Shown here: positions 43,921 through 53,713 of the stretch, one piece after another | How positions within the stretch are numbered: position 1 is the stretch's first letter | Layout of the letters: every line of letters begins with the position of its first letter | Assembly: GCA_948964545.1 (NCBI GenBank) | Contig: CAREDV010000001.1 | Location: forward strand, 682,001 to 746,000 | Length of the DNA stretch: 64,000 bases | Origin: an uncultured bacterium | GTDB taxonomy: Bacteria; Cyanobacteriota; Vampirovibrionia; Gastranaerophilales; Gastranaerophilaceae | Reading direction: 5' to 3' | Notes under the pieces: generated by a model | The model's input: the letters and a program-made list of their open reading frames with translations, nothing else | The model's database searches: none | What the model was told of the DNA's origin: nothing | Program-made: the position numbers and the translations under genes

Positions 43921-44898
43921 ATGAGATGTATGAACGTTTTATTTATTATTGATAGAGTTGAGTTAAAGTATTTTGAGTTTAATAATCTGGTTACAAATTT
44001 CTGGTTAATCAGAGAGCTTATTTATAAAGATGCAAAAGTTTCGATAACCACTATTGACAATTTGAGTTTGAAAAACGGGAATGCATTTACAGCATGCTTT
44101 GATGTTTTTGAGCAAAATGGCAATATATTTTATGAAAAAGCTTTGAAATCATTAAAAATTAATGATTTTGAACTTGTGATGTTTAGACCTGACCCGCCTG
44201 TTGATTTGGATTATATTAATGCAACTTATATATTTGATTTTGTTGACAGAAGCAAAACTGTTATTTTAAATGATCCGAAAGCTATTCGTGATTTTAACGA
44301 AAAACTTCATACTGTTAAGTTTTTGCATTTAATGCCCGAAAATATTGTAACTTCATCAAAAGCAGATATTATTGAATTTTTGAACGAGCATCAGGAAATT
44401 GTTTTGAAACCGCTTAATGGCTGTTTTGGTGCAGGTGTTATGACTTTGTCAAAAGGTGATAAAAATACATCTGTAATTATCAATACTATGACTAAAAATC
44501 AATCACAGCTTATTATGGTTCAGAAATATATTGATAAAGCAAAATTTGGCGATAAACGTGTTATGTTTCTTGGTGATGAGGTCTTGGATGTTTGTATTCA
44601 AAAACTTCCCTCAAACGATGATTTCAAATTTAATGAACATTGCGACAGTAATATTATTAGGGCTGAACTTTCAATTTCAGAAAAAGAAAAGTTTGCTCCT
44701 GTTGCAAAAGAATTGAACAGATTGGGACTTCCTATGGTTGGTTTGGATGTTATTGATGAAAAGATTATTGAAATTAACGTGACAAGTCCTTGTTATTTTA
44801 TTAAAGAAGTTAACGCTCACCATGGAGTGGCTTTAGAAAAGAAAATTACGGATTTTATTCTTTCATATAAAAAATGCGGAACATATAGTCCCGCATAA
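43921..44898 (+). CDS. gshB: Glutathione synthetase, prokaryotic ATP-grasp type
   Basis: The 325-residue protein follows GshB: N-terminal substrate domain ('MFRPDPPVDLDYINATYIFD'), 'LNDPKAIRDFNEKLHTVKF', ATP-grasp 'IVLKPLNGCFGAGVM' and 'EINVTSPCYFIKEVNAHHG'. It joins gamma-glutamylcysteine and glycine. GshB is widespread in cyanobacteria and proteobacteria, so its presence fits the proposed lineage. AGGA stands 5 bases before ATG 43921. gshA is not in the window. Confidence 0.88.
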   Translation: MRCMNVLFIIDRVELKYFEFNNLVTNFWLIRELIYKDAKVSITTIDNLSLKNGNAFTACFDVFEQNGNIFYEKALKSLKINDFELVMFRPDPPVDLDYINATYIFDFVDRSKTVILNDPKAIRDFNEKLHTVKFLHLMPENIVTSSKADIIEFLNEHQEIVLKPLNGCFGAGVMTLSKGDKNTSVIINTMTKNQSQLIMVQKYIDKAKFGDKRVMFLGDEVLDVCIQKLPSNDDFKFNEHCDSNIIRAELSISEKEKFAPVAKELNRLGLPMVGLDVIDEKIIEINVTSPCYFIKEVNAHHGVALEKKITDFILSYKKCGTYSPA

Positions 44899-44971
44899 AG
44901 GTTTCATAGTATATTTCCCAAGATTTTTATATATTTATGAAAAATCGCGAAAAATGTTTTTTGCTAATTTT

Positions 44972-45000
44972 AAGTGTTAATTTTACAATTGTTAACACTT
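44972..45000. terminator. Inverted repeat at the end of tsaD
   Basis: AAGTGTTAA (44972-44980), 11-base loop, TTAACACTT (44992-45000), overlapping the tsaD stop. U-runs are weak on both sides, so termination is uncertain; it lies between two convergent genes. Confidence 0.35.
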
Positions 45001-46050
45001 GATTCTTGAAAAGACTTCTGTATTCACATCATCAAATGTGTTTATATTGAAATATGCGCACGAAGCAACCATTGCTGCGTTATCGGTACAGTATTTCATA
45101 GGCGGGGCAAAGACTTTATATCCCTCGCTTTCAAGTGCAAATATTTTCTTGCGGATTTCTGAATTTGCAGCAACACCGCCTGCTATTACAACTTGTTTGT
45201 AACCCTTTTCCTCTAGTGCTTTTTTTAGTTTTTTCAGTAAAGTTGAGGAAACTGTTTCCTGAAAACTTGCGCAAACATCATTAACAGGAACTTCATCAAA
45301 AGATTTGACAAGGCGCAGCACGGCAGTTTTCAATCCGCTGAAACTGAAGTTATATCCTTCGACTTTGCCCTCGGGAAGCTTAAATGCTTTTGGGTTTCCT
45401 TCTTGAGCAAGTTTGTCCAATCTTGGCCCGCCAGGATAGGGAAGCCCTATAAGTCGTGCGACCTTGTCGTACGCTTCTCCAACAGCATCATCAATTGTTT
45501 CACCTAAAATTTCCTGCTCAGAATATGATTTTACATCAATAATCTGAGTATGACCGCCGCTTACCAAAAGTGCCATATAAGGAGGTTTTAAATCAGTATC
45601 AATATAGTTTCCGCAAAGGTGTGCATTTAAGTGATTGACTCCTATAAAAGGTTTGTCATAAGTCAGGGCAAGTGTTTTTGCCGCATTTAAACCTACTAAA
45701 AGACAGCCAACAAGCCCTGGCCCTACAGTTCCAGCAAATGCTGTAATATCTTCAGGCTTTAAATCTCCTGCCTGTTTAAATGCTTCATCTATCACAATAT
45801 TAATCGAATCTAAGTGTTCGCGTGCGGCAATTTCAGGGATTACACCTCCGAATTGAGCGTGAGTTTTAATTTGAGATGCTACAACATTTGCAATAACTTC
45901 ACGTCCGTTTTTCACAATTGCGCAGGCAGTTTCATCACAGCTTGATTCAATTGCCATAATATAGTTATCATAACCGCTTTCAGGCCCGATTTCCACTTGT
46001 TCTTTTGAGAATAATTTGTTTTTAATATTTTTCATAGTATTATTATACAT
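44992..46050 (-). CDS. tsaD: tRNA threonylcarbamoyladenosine biosynthesis protein TsaD
   Basis: The 352-residue protein has 'AIESSCDETACAIV', the metal-binding HLNAHLCG, 'ALLVSGGHTQI', 'GEAYDKVARLIGLPYPGGP' and 'GGVAANSEIRKKI'. TsaD attaches threonylcarbamoyl to A37 of ANN-decoding tRNAs. Family members usually begin a few residues before the IESSCDETA block; here about 30 extra residues precede it, so the true start may be ATG 45957. If 46050 is right, only 14 bases separate it from divergent obgE. Confidence 0.93.
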   Translation of the reverse strand: MYNNTMKNIKNKLFSKEQVEIGPESGYDNYIMAIESSCDETACAIVKNGREVIANVVASQIKTHAQFGGVIPEIAAREHLDSINIVIDEAFKQAGDLKPEDITAFAGTVGPGLVGCLLVGLNAAKTLALTYDKPFIGVNHLNAHLCGNYIDTDLKPPYMALLVSGGHTQIIDVKSYSEQEILGETIDDAVGEAYDKVARLIGLPYPGGPRLDKLAQEGNPKAFKLPEGKVEGYNFSFSGLKTAVLRLVKSFDEVPVNDVCASFQETVSSTLLKKLKKALEEKGYKQVVIAGGVAANSEIRKKIFALESEGYKVFAPPMKYCTDNAAMVASCAYFNINTFDDVNTEVFSRIKC

Positions 46051-46064
46051 AAAAAGGAATAAAA

Positions 46065-47348
46065 ATGAAATTTATAGATAAATCTAAAATAAGAGTAATA
46101 TCAGGGCGCGGCGGAAATGGAATGGTTGCGTGGCGCAGAGAAAAATATGTTGATAAAGGCGGCCCTGCAGGCGGTGACGGCGGGCGCGGAGGTGATGTTT
46201 ATTTAATTGCCGATGAAAATATGTCAACATTAATGGATTTTAAGCACAAATCTGTTTTTAAAGCAGAGGGCGGCGAAAACGGCGGTATTAAAAATATGCA
46301 TGGACGCTGTGCTAAAGATTTATATATAAAAGTTCCTGTTGGTACTGTTGTAAAGGATATAAAAACAGGAAATATTATAGCGGATTTAACTTCGGACGGG
46401 CAGTCTGTTATGGTTGCAAAAGGCGGACGCGGCGGACGTGGAAATGCTAGGTTTGCAACTTCACAAAAACGTGCACCGCAGTTTTGTGAACCAGGTGAAC
46501 CGCCGATTGAACGTGAATTGTTTTTGGAATTAAAACTTATTGCAGATGTAGGGTTATTAGGAATGCCTAACGCAGGAAAATCGACTTTAATAAGCCGTAT
46601 AAGTTCTGCAAAACCAAAAATTGCAGATTACCCATTTACAACATTAATTCCTAATCTTGGAGTTGTAAAAAAACGTTCAGGTGACGGGTATGTTGTTGCG
46701 GATATTCCAGGGTTAATTGAGGGAGCATCTGAGGGAATCGGTTTGGGACATGACTTTTTACGCCATGTTGAAAGGTGTCGTTTTCTTGTGCATTTGATTG
46801 ATTCAACTGAAGAAAATCCGTTTGAAAACTACAAAAAAATTAATCTTGAATTGGAAAAACATTCTGAGCAATTGGCAGGTTTGTATCAAATTATTGCTTT
46901 GAACAAGATTGATTCAATTGATGAAGAACGAAAAGCAGAACTTCTTAAACAATTTAAAGAAGTTTCTGATGATGTATTTGAAATTTCTGCAGTAACAGGT
47001 GAAAATCTTGATAAACTTCTTGATTTTATGGGTGAAAAAGTTGATGAAATCCCGAAATCCGAAACAGAAATCGTTGTTGAAGAAGATTTAGGCGCATATA
47101 ACAATGATGACAGTTCATTTGAAATTTATAAAGCTGCAAAAGATGTATTTATAATACAAGGCGGTAAAGTTGAGCGTATTGCAGGCGTAACGGATGAACG
47201 CAACTCTGAACAGGTAATTCGTTTCCAAAATATTATGAAAGCTATGGGGATTTTTGATCAACTTTCTAAAATGGGCATAAAAGACGGTGATACAATTATA
47301 ATCGGACATTTAGAATTTGCTTTTTATTCTGATGAAATGTACGGTTAA
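46065..47348 (+). CDS. obgE: GTPase ObgE/CgtA
   Basis: The 427-residue GTPase has the glycine-rich Obg fold at the start ('GGRGGDVYLIADENMSTLMDF'), G1 GMPNAGKSTLI, G3 'ADIPGLIEGASEGIGLG', NKID and a C-terminal OCT domain. It acts in 50S ribosome assembly and stress control. AAGGA precedes the ATG; the promoter must lie partly inside the divergent tsaD 5' end. Confidence 0.95.
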   Translation: MKFIDKSKIRVISGRGGNGMVAWRREKYVDKGGPAGGDGGRGGDVYLIADENMSTLMDFKHKSVFKAEGGENGGIKNMHGRCAKDLYIKVPVGTVVKDIKTGNIIADLTSDGQSVMVAKGGRGGRGNARFATSQKRAPQFCEPGEPPIERELFLELKLIADVGLLGMPNAGKSTLISRISSAKPKIADYPFTTLIPNLGVVKKRSGDGYVVADIPGLIEGASEGIGLGHDFLRHVERCRFLVHLIDSTEENPFENYKKINLELEKHSEQLAGLYQIIALNKIDSIDEERKAELLKQFKEVSDDVFEISAVTGENLDKLLDFMGEKVDEIPKSETEIVVEEDLGAYNNDDSSFEIYKAAKDVFIIQGGKVERIAGVTDERNSEQVIRFQNIMKAMGIFDQLSKMGIKDGDTIIIGHLEFAFYSDEMYG

Positions 47349-47365
47349 GAACTATAATTATAAAA

Positions 47366-47400
47366 GTTTGGGTTTCTATTTACCCAACCTTTTATTTTAT
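47366..47400 (+). terminator. Intrinsic terminator after obgE
   Basis: TTGGGT (47368-47373), 8-base loop, ACCCAA followed by CCTTTTATTTTAT. A short stem with a moderate U-run. Confidence 0.55.
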
Positions 47401-47430
47401 CACTTGTCTTTTCAAATCTTATAATATATA

Positions 47431-48744
47431 ATGAAACGTATGAAATGTTATAAGGCAAAATGGATTTTAACTTCAAATGAAGTTTTAGAGGATATGGCAA
47501 TTGTGGTTGATGAAGGAAAAATCATCGATATTATTCCCAATTCTCAAGTTAATTTTGAAGAAAAATATGTTAAAGAACTCGGCAATGCAGTAATTACACC
47601 AGGATTTATTGATTTGCTTACGCAGTATCAGTATACTGATATTCTTGATGCAAGACCGCAGGATTTTAAATCTAAAATTAAAAGATTTTTTAAAATGCTC
47701 AGTCTTAAGTATACTTTTGCAGGTGTTGCACAGGATAATTATTCGCGCAAATGGGCAGGTATTTTAACTAATTATTTCACACTTGATAGAGCGCATAAAA
47801 TAAGTTCGTTTAAACATGGTGTGACTGAATCTATTAAGGCTGGAACGACCTGTATTGCTCAAGTTTCAAAAGAATTCAAATATTTTGAAGTTATAAATAA
47901 GCTTCCAATAAAAAATTATCTTTTCTTTGAAGTTTTTGCAGATAGTAAAGACAGCAGTAAAAAGACATTCAAAGGTCTTCGTTCAAAAGTAGAAGATTTT
48001 GTATTGCATAAAGGTGAAAATACTCATATCGGCATTATGCTGAATTCTATTTCAGGTGTTCATAGAAAACTTTGGGAATTGTTTTCTAAATACTGCCGTA
48101 AGCATAATATGCTTATGATGACTCGTTTTGCAGAATCTCATGATGAAATTGAATGGCTTGAACATGGTTTTTCTGATATTGATTTGCTGCATAAATTTAT
48201 GGGCATGCGTAAAATTTCCCCATATGCACCAGACATAACACCTGTTGAATATTTGGATAATCTGAAAGTTCTTTCGAAAAAAATTCTTGTTGCAAATGCA
48301 AATTATGATTTAGCAGAGCTTGGAAAACTTGCAGAAACAGGTGCTAAATATATTTATCAACCTTTGTATAGTGAAGAAATTTGTAATTCAGTAATAGATT
48401 TTAAAACTATTCTTGAAAACTTTGGAACAAATTTTGGCCTTTCTACTCAAAGTTTTTCTACTGACAGACATTTCAGCATGCTTAAACTCGCAAATGATTT
48501 AAATAAAGACGGCTTGCTAGATATTGTAGAATTAATCAAATATTTAACTTTGTATCCTGCTAAAATTTTACGTTTGGATAATTCAATCGGCTCGATTGAA
48601 GTTGGTAAGGATGCTGATTTCAATGTATTTAAGCTTAATGACGGCGAGGATTACAGAGCGCTTTCTAAAATGGAATTTCCGTATTCTACTTATTCTAAGG
48701 GTAGAAAACTTGTAAAACGCGGGGAAGTTAGGTTTAGTTTATGA
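47431..48744 (+). CDS. Amidohydrolase-fold protein lacking catalytic metal ligands
   Basis: The 437-residue protein has the layout of the ATZ/TRZ (cytosine/guanine deaminase-like) amidohydrolases: N-terminal strands 'VVDEGKIIDIIP', 'NAVITPGFID' (51-61) and a C-terminal 'LRLDNSIGSIEVGKDADFNVF'. The metal and catalytic positions are changed: after PGFID the HxH is replaced (LLTQYQ, 62-67); TRFAES (231-236) lacks the usual His; NANYD (289-293) replaces HxxHL; and STQS (338-341) stands where TD is expected. It is therefore probably a pseudoenzyme. Its stop overlaps the start of yjbQ (ATGA). TATAAT lies 5 bases before the ATG, suggesting a leaderless message. Confidence 0.7.
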   Translation: MKRMKCYKAKWILTSNEVLEDMAIVVDEGKIIDIIPNSQVNFEEKYVKELGNAVITPGFIDLLTQYQYTDILDARPQDFKSKIKRFFKMLSLKYTFAGVAQDNYSRKWAGILTNYFTLDRAHKISSFKHGVTESIKAGTTCIAQVSKEFKYFEVINKLPIKNYLFFEVFADSKDSSKKTFKGLRSKVEDFVLHKGENTHIGIMLNSISGVHRKLWELFSKYCRKHNMLMMTRFAESHDEIEWLEHGFSDIDLLHKFMGMRKISPYAPDITPVEYLDNLKVLSKKILVANANYDLAELGKLAETGAKYIYQPLYSEEICNSVIDFKTILENFGTNFGLSTQSFSTDRHFSMLKLANDLNKDGLLDIVELIKYLTLYPAKILRLDNSIGSIEVGKDADFNVFKLNDGEDYRALSKMEFPYSTYSKGRKLVKRGEVRFSL

Positions 48745-49157
48745 CAGTGATTAATGAAAAATTTAGTGTAAATACTCATGGGTTTACAGATATTATTGAT
48801 ATTACACAAAAAGTTAAGCATGCTGTATATTCTCATTCTTTACAGAATGCTGTGGTGCATGTATATGTTGCAGGAAGCACTGTATCAATAACTAATATTG
48901 AATTCGAACCTGGACTTTTAGTCGATTTACCTGAAGCTTTAGAAAAAATTGCGCCTGTGAATGGTGAATATCACCATGATGTAACATGGCACGATGGAAA
49001 CGGTTATTCGCATGTCAGAGCATCAATTATCGGTAATAATACAACAGTCCCCCTGATTGACGGTGCATTGCAGCTTGGACAATGGCAGCAGATTGTTTTG
49101 ATTGATTTTGATAACAAAGCAAGAACGAGAACCGTTTATGTTCAGATAGTTTTTTAA
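48741..49157 (+). CDS. YjbQ/UPF0047 family protein
   Basis: The 138-residue protein has 'HVYVAGSTVSITNIEFEPG' and the conserved 'NGEYHHDVTWHDGNGYSHVRASI', with a later 'LGQWQQIVLIDFD', typical of UPF0047. E. coli YjbQ has weak thiamine-phosphate synthase activity, but its true role is unsettled. It overlaps the pseudo-amidohydrolase gene by 4 bases, so the two proteins are likely made together. Confidence 0.85.
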   Translation: MTVINEKFSVNTHGFTDIIDITQKVKHAVYSHSLQNAVVHVYVAGSTVSITNIEFEPGLLVDLPEALEKIAPVNGEYHHDVTWHDGNGYSHVRASIIGNNTTVPLIDGALQLGQWQQIVLIDFDNKARTRTVYVQIVF

Positions 49158-49217
49158 GCTCTTGAATTTCAGTTATGTTCCTGTTAAAATTGCCTTAATT
49201 GCAGAAAGGGATATAAT

Positions 49218-50747
49218 ATGACACAGAGAGTATTATTATGTATTATGGACGGCTGGGGAATAAGTACTAATCACCCCGAAAACGATGCAACTAAACTTGC
49301 AAAGCCAGTTCATGTTGACAAATTAGAAAAAGAAGAAAAATTTATAAAATTACATGCTGATGGCGAATATGTTGGACTTCCCGCAGGTCAAATGGGCAAC
49401 AGCGAAGTCGGCCACTTGAATTTGGGTGCAGGACGTATTGTTTATCAGGATTTATCTAGAATTAATAATGCTATTAAAGATGGAACTTTTTTCAAAAATG
49501 AAAAATTCTTAAATGCAATTGAACATGTTAAAAAGAATAATTCTGCATTGCATATTTACGGACTTGTATCTACTGGCGGTGTGCATTCATCTTTAGACCA
49601 TGTTCTTGCTTTGATTAAACTTGCAGGTGAACAGGGGGTTAAAAACTTCTATGTACACGCATTTTTAGACGGCAGAGATACTCCGCCTCAATCAGCCTGC
49701 ACATTCTTGGAACAAGTTGAAACAGAATTGAAAAAATATAACCTGCCTCCTGTTGCAACAGTTATCGGCAGATATTACATTATGGACAGAGATAACCGCT
49801 GGGAACGTGTTGAAAAAGGTTATAACGCGCTTTTATTAGGTGAGGGTGAAAAAGCATCATCTGCTGTTGAAGGTGTAAAAGCTTCTTACGAAAGAGGCGA
49901 CAATGATGAATTTGTTTTGCCTACTGTTATCGGCAGTGATGAATCACGAATTCACGATAATGATGCGGTTATTTTCTTTAACTATAGACCTGACAGAGCA
50001 AGAGAAATCACAAGAGCTATTAATTTTGCCGATTTTGACGGTTTTGAACGTAAAAAAGTTTTGAAAAATGTTTATTATGTTTGCATGACACCTTATGATG
50101 AAACTTTTGATTTACCTGTAGCTTACGGAAAAGAAAAAATGGAAAATATTTTGGGTGATGTTTTGCAGGCTCATGGTGTTAAACAGTTCAGAACTGCGGA
50201 AACTGAAAAATACGCTCACGTTACATTTTTCTTTAACGGCGGTGTTGAAGAACCTCAAGCAGATGAAACAAGAGTTCTTGTTGCATCTCCAAAGGTTGCA
50301 ACTTATGATATGCAGCCTGAAATGAGCGCTTATGAAGTTTGCGATAATGTTTTAAAAGCTATTGATAATCCTGAATATGGATTTATCTTAGTAAACTTTG
50401 CAAACCCTGATATGGTAGGACATACGGGTGTTGTTGAAGCTGCTACTAAAGCATGCCATGTAGTTGATGAATGTGTAGGTAAAATTGCTGATGCATGCAA
50501 AAAACACGATATCGTTATGCTTTTGACAGCTGACCATGGAAATTCTGAGGTTATGGTTAACGCAGAAACAGGTAAGCCTCAGACTGCGCACACTACAAAT
50601 GAAGTTCCATTCGTAATGATTAATGCACCGCAAGGTGTTGAATTAAAATCAGAGGGAGCATTATGTAACGTTGCACCGACTGTTTTGGATTTGATGAATA
50701 TAGAATTGCCCGAAGAAATGAGCTGCGGGTCTTTGATTAGAAAGTAG
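49218..50747 (+). CDS. gpmI: 2,3-bisphosphoglycerate-independent phosphoglycerate mutase
   Basis: The 509-residue Mn-dependent enzyme has MDGWGIS, the catalytic-serine block QMGNSEVGHLNLGAGR, 'FLDGRDTPPQSA', 'FFNYRPDRAREITRA' and 'LTADHGNSE'. It interconverts 3- and 2-phosphoglycerate. Together with pyk at 23-24.6 kb it shows a glycolytic metabolism. AGAAAGGGA precedes the ATG. Confidence 0.96.
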   Translation: MTQRVLLCIMDGWGISTNHPENDATKLAKPVHVDKLEKEEKFIKLHADGEYVGLPAGQMGNSEVGHLNLGAGRIVYQDLSRINNAIKDGTFFKNEKFLNAIEHVKKNNSALHIYGLVSTGGVHSSLDHVLALIKLAGEQGVKNFYVHAFLDGRDTPPQSACTFLEQVETELKKYNLPPVATVIGRYYIMDRDNRWERVEKGYNALLLGEGEKASSAVEGVKASYERGDNDEFVLPTVIGSDESRIHDNDAVIFFNYRPDRAREITRAINFADFDGFERKKVLKNVYYVCMTPYDETFDLPVAYGKEKMENILGDVLQAHGVKQFRTAETEKYAHVTFFFNGGVEEPQADETRVLVASPKVATYDMQPEMSAYEVCDNVLKAIDNPEYGFILVNFANPDMVGHTGVVEAATKACHVVDECVGKIADACKKHDIVMLLTADHGNSEVMVNAETGKPQTAHTTNEVPFVMINAPQGVELKSEGALCNVAPTVLDLMNIELPEEMSCGSLIRK

Positions 50748-50750
50748 GAT

Positions 50751-53711
50751 ATGACTTTAGATATTGATTTTTCGTTTAAAAAAAATAATGTAGATGAACT
50801 TTTCTTTAATCTTTCGGAAAATCCTGAGGGATTTAAGAATAAAGATTTTCGCTATACTTTAAGTTTGATTTATCAGACTGTAGAAGATGAGTTTGAGGGT
50901 GTCTTTTTAAGCCCCAATCCGCCAGCGCGAAATACTAATTTTTATCTTATAAACAATAACGAAAAACTTTCATTTTTTGTCACACCGACTAATAATTTCC
51001 AATATTACCTGAAATCAAAAGGCTCATTATTCCGTTTCAAGTCCGAAGTTATGGGTGATGAAGTCGGTTATGCAATGAGCCTTGATTTGGTAATGGATTA
51101 TTTTGGCGGGTTTGGAAATATTGTTGATTTGGAAGCTATGACACCTACTTTTGTCTATTTGAACAAATTAACATATTTTGTTATGAAATTAATTGAAAAA
51201 CTATATTTCATCCCGACAATAAAAAAACACGGTTCTATGTTTAGAGTTGTCTATGAACCGATTATTAATTCAAATCAGCTTGCCAGAATTATAAATACAT
51301 TTGAGGAAAATATTCCTGAAAATTTATTTATTAAAGGTGAGAAACCTAAAAATTTTGTAAATGATTTTATTTATAACTATTTAAATTATGTTATTTATAA
51401 ATTTTTAGGAATAAAGGCATATAAGTTTAAAGATGTTAAGTCTGGAACTTATATGATTAAGGATTTGGAACAGCGTGCTGTAATGAAAAGCAATAATGTT
51501 GCAGAAAATCTTGCGCTGTGGTTTGATGAACTGTATTTAGGCAAATATGATGTAATCCCATTCTTTAAAATTACAAAACTTGAAAATGAGGAAATTTTCA
51601 GGCTTAAGGTTCATATTAAAAACCGCAAAACTGATGAAGATGTTTTGATTGATAGACTTTACACGGATGAGGAAGTGTTTGGCGCAAATTCATCAGATAT
51701 TGCAAGAATTGTTGAAAAACAGCTTAATTATGCAATCAGGTATATGCCTGAACTTGAAGATTTATTTGAAGATGAAGATAAATTGGCACTTGATTTGGAT
51801 TTAAATCAGGTTTATAAAATTATTACTCAGACTGCTTATTATCTTCAAAAAGCACAGATTGATGTTATTTTGCCTGAAGAATTAACAAATATAGTTGTTC
51901 CTCGTGCATCTATTAATGCTAAGGTTAAAACATCTCGTTCAGGCGAGCTTGCAGATATTTTTAATAACAATTCCTCTGCTAAAATTTCGCTTGATGATAT
52001 TCTTGATTTTTCATATGAAATTGCTATTGGGAATGAAAAGCTTTCTATTGAAGAATTTAATAAGCTTATTGAGGGGCAAAACGGTTTAATTAAGTATAAA
52101 AACAAATATGTTCTTGTTGATAAAGAAGATACCAAAAAGATTTTTGAGCAATTGGCTAATGCAAACTTTAAGTCAATGTCTAGAATGGAACTTATTCATG
52201 CCGCAATGTCTGGTCAGATTGATCAGTATGATTTTGATTATGATGGTGCATTTGCAAAAGTTATTCAAGATTTTAACAAACCAGTTGAAGTTACTCCGCC
52301 TGCAGGCTTGAAAGGGGAGCTGCGACCTTATCAGATGACAGGTTTAAAATGGCTTTGGACTAATATTTCAAAAGGTTTTGGAGCTTGTATGGCAGACGAC
52401 ATGGGGCTTGGTAAAACTATTCAGGTAATAAGCTTAATTTTGAAAATGAAAGAGGATGGCAAGCTTGATAAGCCTGTTCTTGTAATCTGTCCTACAACCT
52501 TGATGGGTAATTGGATGAAAGAGCTTCAAATGTTTGCACCAGATTTGGATGCGGTAATTTACCATGGTGCGGAACGTCAGCTTGATTTAAAACATGATGT
52601 AATTTTGACAACTTATGCGATTATGCGTATAGATATTGAAGAATTAAAGAAAAACCAGTGGGGAATGATTATTGTTGATGAAGCACAAAATATTAAAAAC
52701 CCTGATACTGCGCAAACTCTTGCTGTTAAAATGCTTAAATCTGATGTTAAAATTGCAATGACAGGTACGCCTGTTGAAAACAGATTGACTGAATTGTGGT
52801 CAATATTTGACTTCATTAACCATGGATATCTTGGAAGTCTTAGAGAATTTCAAAAAAGTTATGCTATTCCAATTGAGCGCTTTAAGGAAAATTCACGTGC
52901 AGCAAAATTGAAAATGTCTGTTTCTCCGTTTGTATTAAGACGTTTAAAAACAGATAAACACGTTATTACAGACTTGCCTGAAAAAATGGTTATCAACGAT
53001 TACTGTTATCTTGCTAAGCCGCAGGCAGTATTATATGAAAAAACTCTTAATGAAATGATGGATAAGATTTCAGGCTTTACTGGAATCAATAGACGCGGTA
53101 ACATCTTTAAGCTTATTACTGCTCTAAAACAGATTTGCAATCATCCGTACCAGTTCTTAAAAGGCGGAGAGATGACAAGAGAAATGTCAGGCAAGCTTGA
53201 TAAATGTATTTCAACTGTGGAAAGTATTTTAGAAAACAATGAAAAAACACTTATCTTTACCCAGTATAAAGAAATGGGTGATATTTTGTGCAAAGTTATT
53301 GAAAATGAATGTAATACTGAACCATTATTTTTCCATGGTTCATTGACAGTTCAGCAGCGTGAAGAATTGATTAACCGATTCCAAAATGATGTTGATGCTA
53401 AAGTTATGATACTTTCATTAAAAGCAGGCGGAACAGGTTTGAACCTCACAAGTGCAACAAACGTAATCCATTACGACCTATGGTGGAATCCTGCGGTTGA
53501 GGATCAGGCAACTGACAGAACATACCGTATTGGTCAGGATAAGAATGTAATGGTTCACAGAATGATTACGCTTGGTACATTTGAGGAAAAAATCGACGAG
53601 ATGTTGAAAGCTAAAAAAGAACTTGCTGACCTTGCAGTTTACGAAGGCGAAAAGATTATTACAGAACTTTCAGACGAAGAAATTTACCAAATTTTTACGC
53701 TTACTGCATAA
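50751..53711 (+). CDS. SNF2-family helicase/ATPase
   Basis: The 986-residue protein has a large unfamiliar N-terminal half (about 500 residues, acidic and helical). A SNF2 core follows: motif I ADDMGLGKTIQ, 'CPTTLMGNW', motif II DEAQ (VDEAQNIKNPD), 'TGTPVENRL', 'LKAGGTGLNLTSA' and 'ATDRTYRIGQDKNVMVHR'. Bacterial SNF2 proteins (HepA-like) remodel DNA-protein complexes, including stalled polymerase. It starts 3 bases after gpmI and may be on the same transcript. Confidence 0.88.
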   Translation: MTLDIDFSFKKNNVDELFFNLSENPEGFKNKDFRYTLSLIYQTVEDEFEGVFLSPNPPARNTNFYLINNNEKLSFFVTPTNNFQYYLKSKGSLFRFKSEVMGDEVGYAMSLDLVMDYFGGFGNIVDLEAMTPTFVYLNKLTYFVMKLIEKLYFIPTIKKHGSMFRVVYEPIINSNQLARIINTFEENIPENLFIKGEKPKNFVNDFIYNYLNYVIYKFLGIKAYKFKDVKSGTYMIKDLEQRAVMKSNNVAENLALWFDELYLGKYDVIPFFKITKLENEEIFRLKVHIKNRKTDEDVLIDRLYTDEEVFGANSSDIARIVEKQLNYAIRYMPELEDLFEDEDKLALDLDLNQVYKIITQTAYYLQKAQIDVILPEELTNIVVPRASINAKVKTSRSGELADIFNNNSSAKISLDDILDFSYEIAIGNEKLSIEEFNKLIEGQNGLIKYKNKYVLVDKEDTKKIFEQLANANFKSMSRMELIHAAMSGQIDQYDFDYDGAFAKVIQDFNKPVEVTPPAGLKGELRPYQMTGLKWLWTNISKGFGACMADDMGLGKTIQVISLILKMKEDGKLDKPVLVICPTTLMGNWMKELQMFAPDLDAVIYHGAERQLDLKHDVILTTYAIMRIDIEELKKNQWGMIIVDEAQNIKNPDTAQTLAVKMLKSDVKIAMTGTPVENRLTELWSIFDFINHGYLGSLREFQKSYAIPIERFKENSRAAKLKMSVSPFVLRRLKTDKHVITDLPEKMVINDYCYLAKPQAVLYEKTLNEMMDKISGFTGINRRGNIFKLITALKQICNHPYQFLKGGEMTREMSGKLDKCISTVESILENNEKTLIFTQYKEMGDILCKVIENECNTEPLFFHGSLTVQQREELINRFQNDVDAKVMILSLKAGGTGLNLTSATNVIHYDLWWNPAVEDQATDRTYRIGQDKNVMVHRMITLGTFEEKIDEMLKAKKELADLAVYEGEKIITELSDEEIYQIFTLTA

Positions 53712-53713
53712 GA

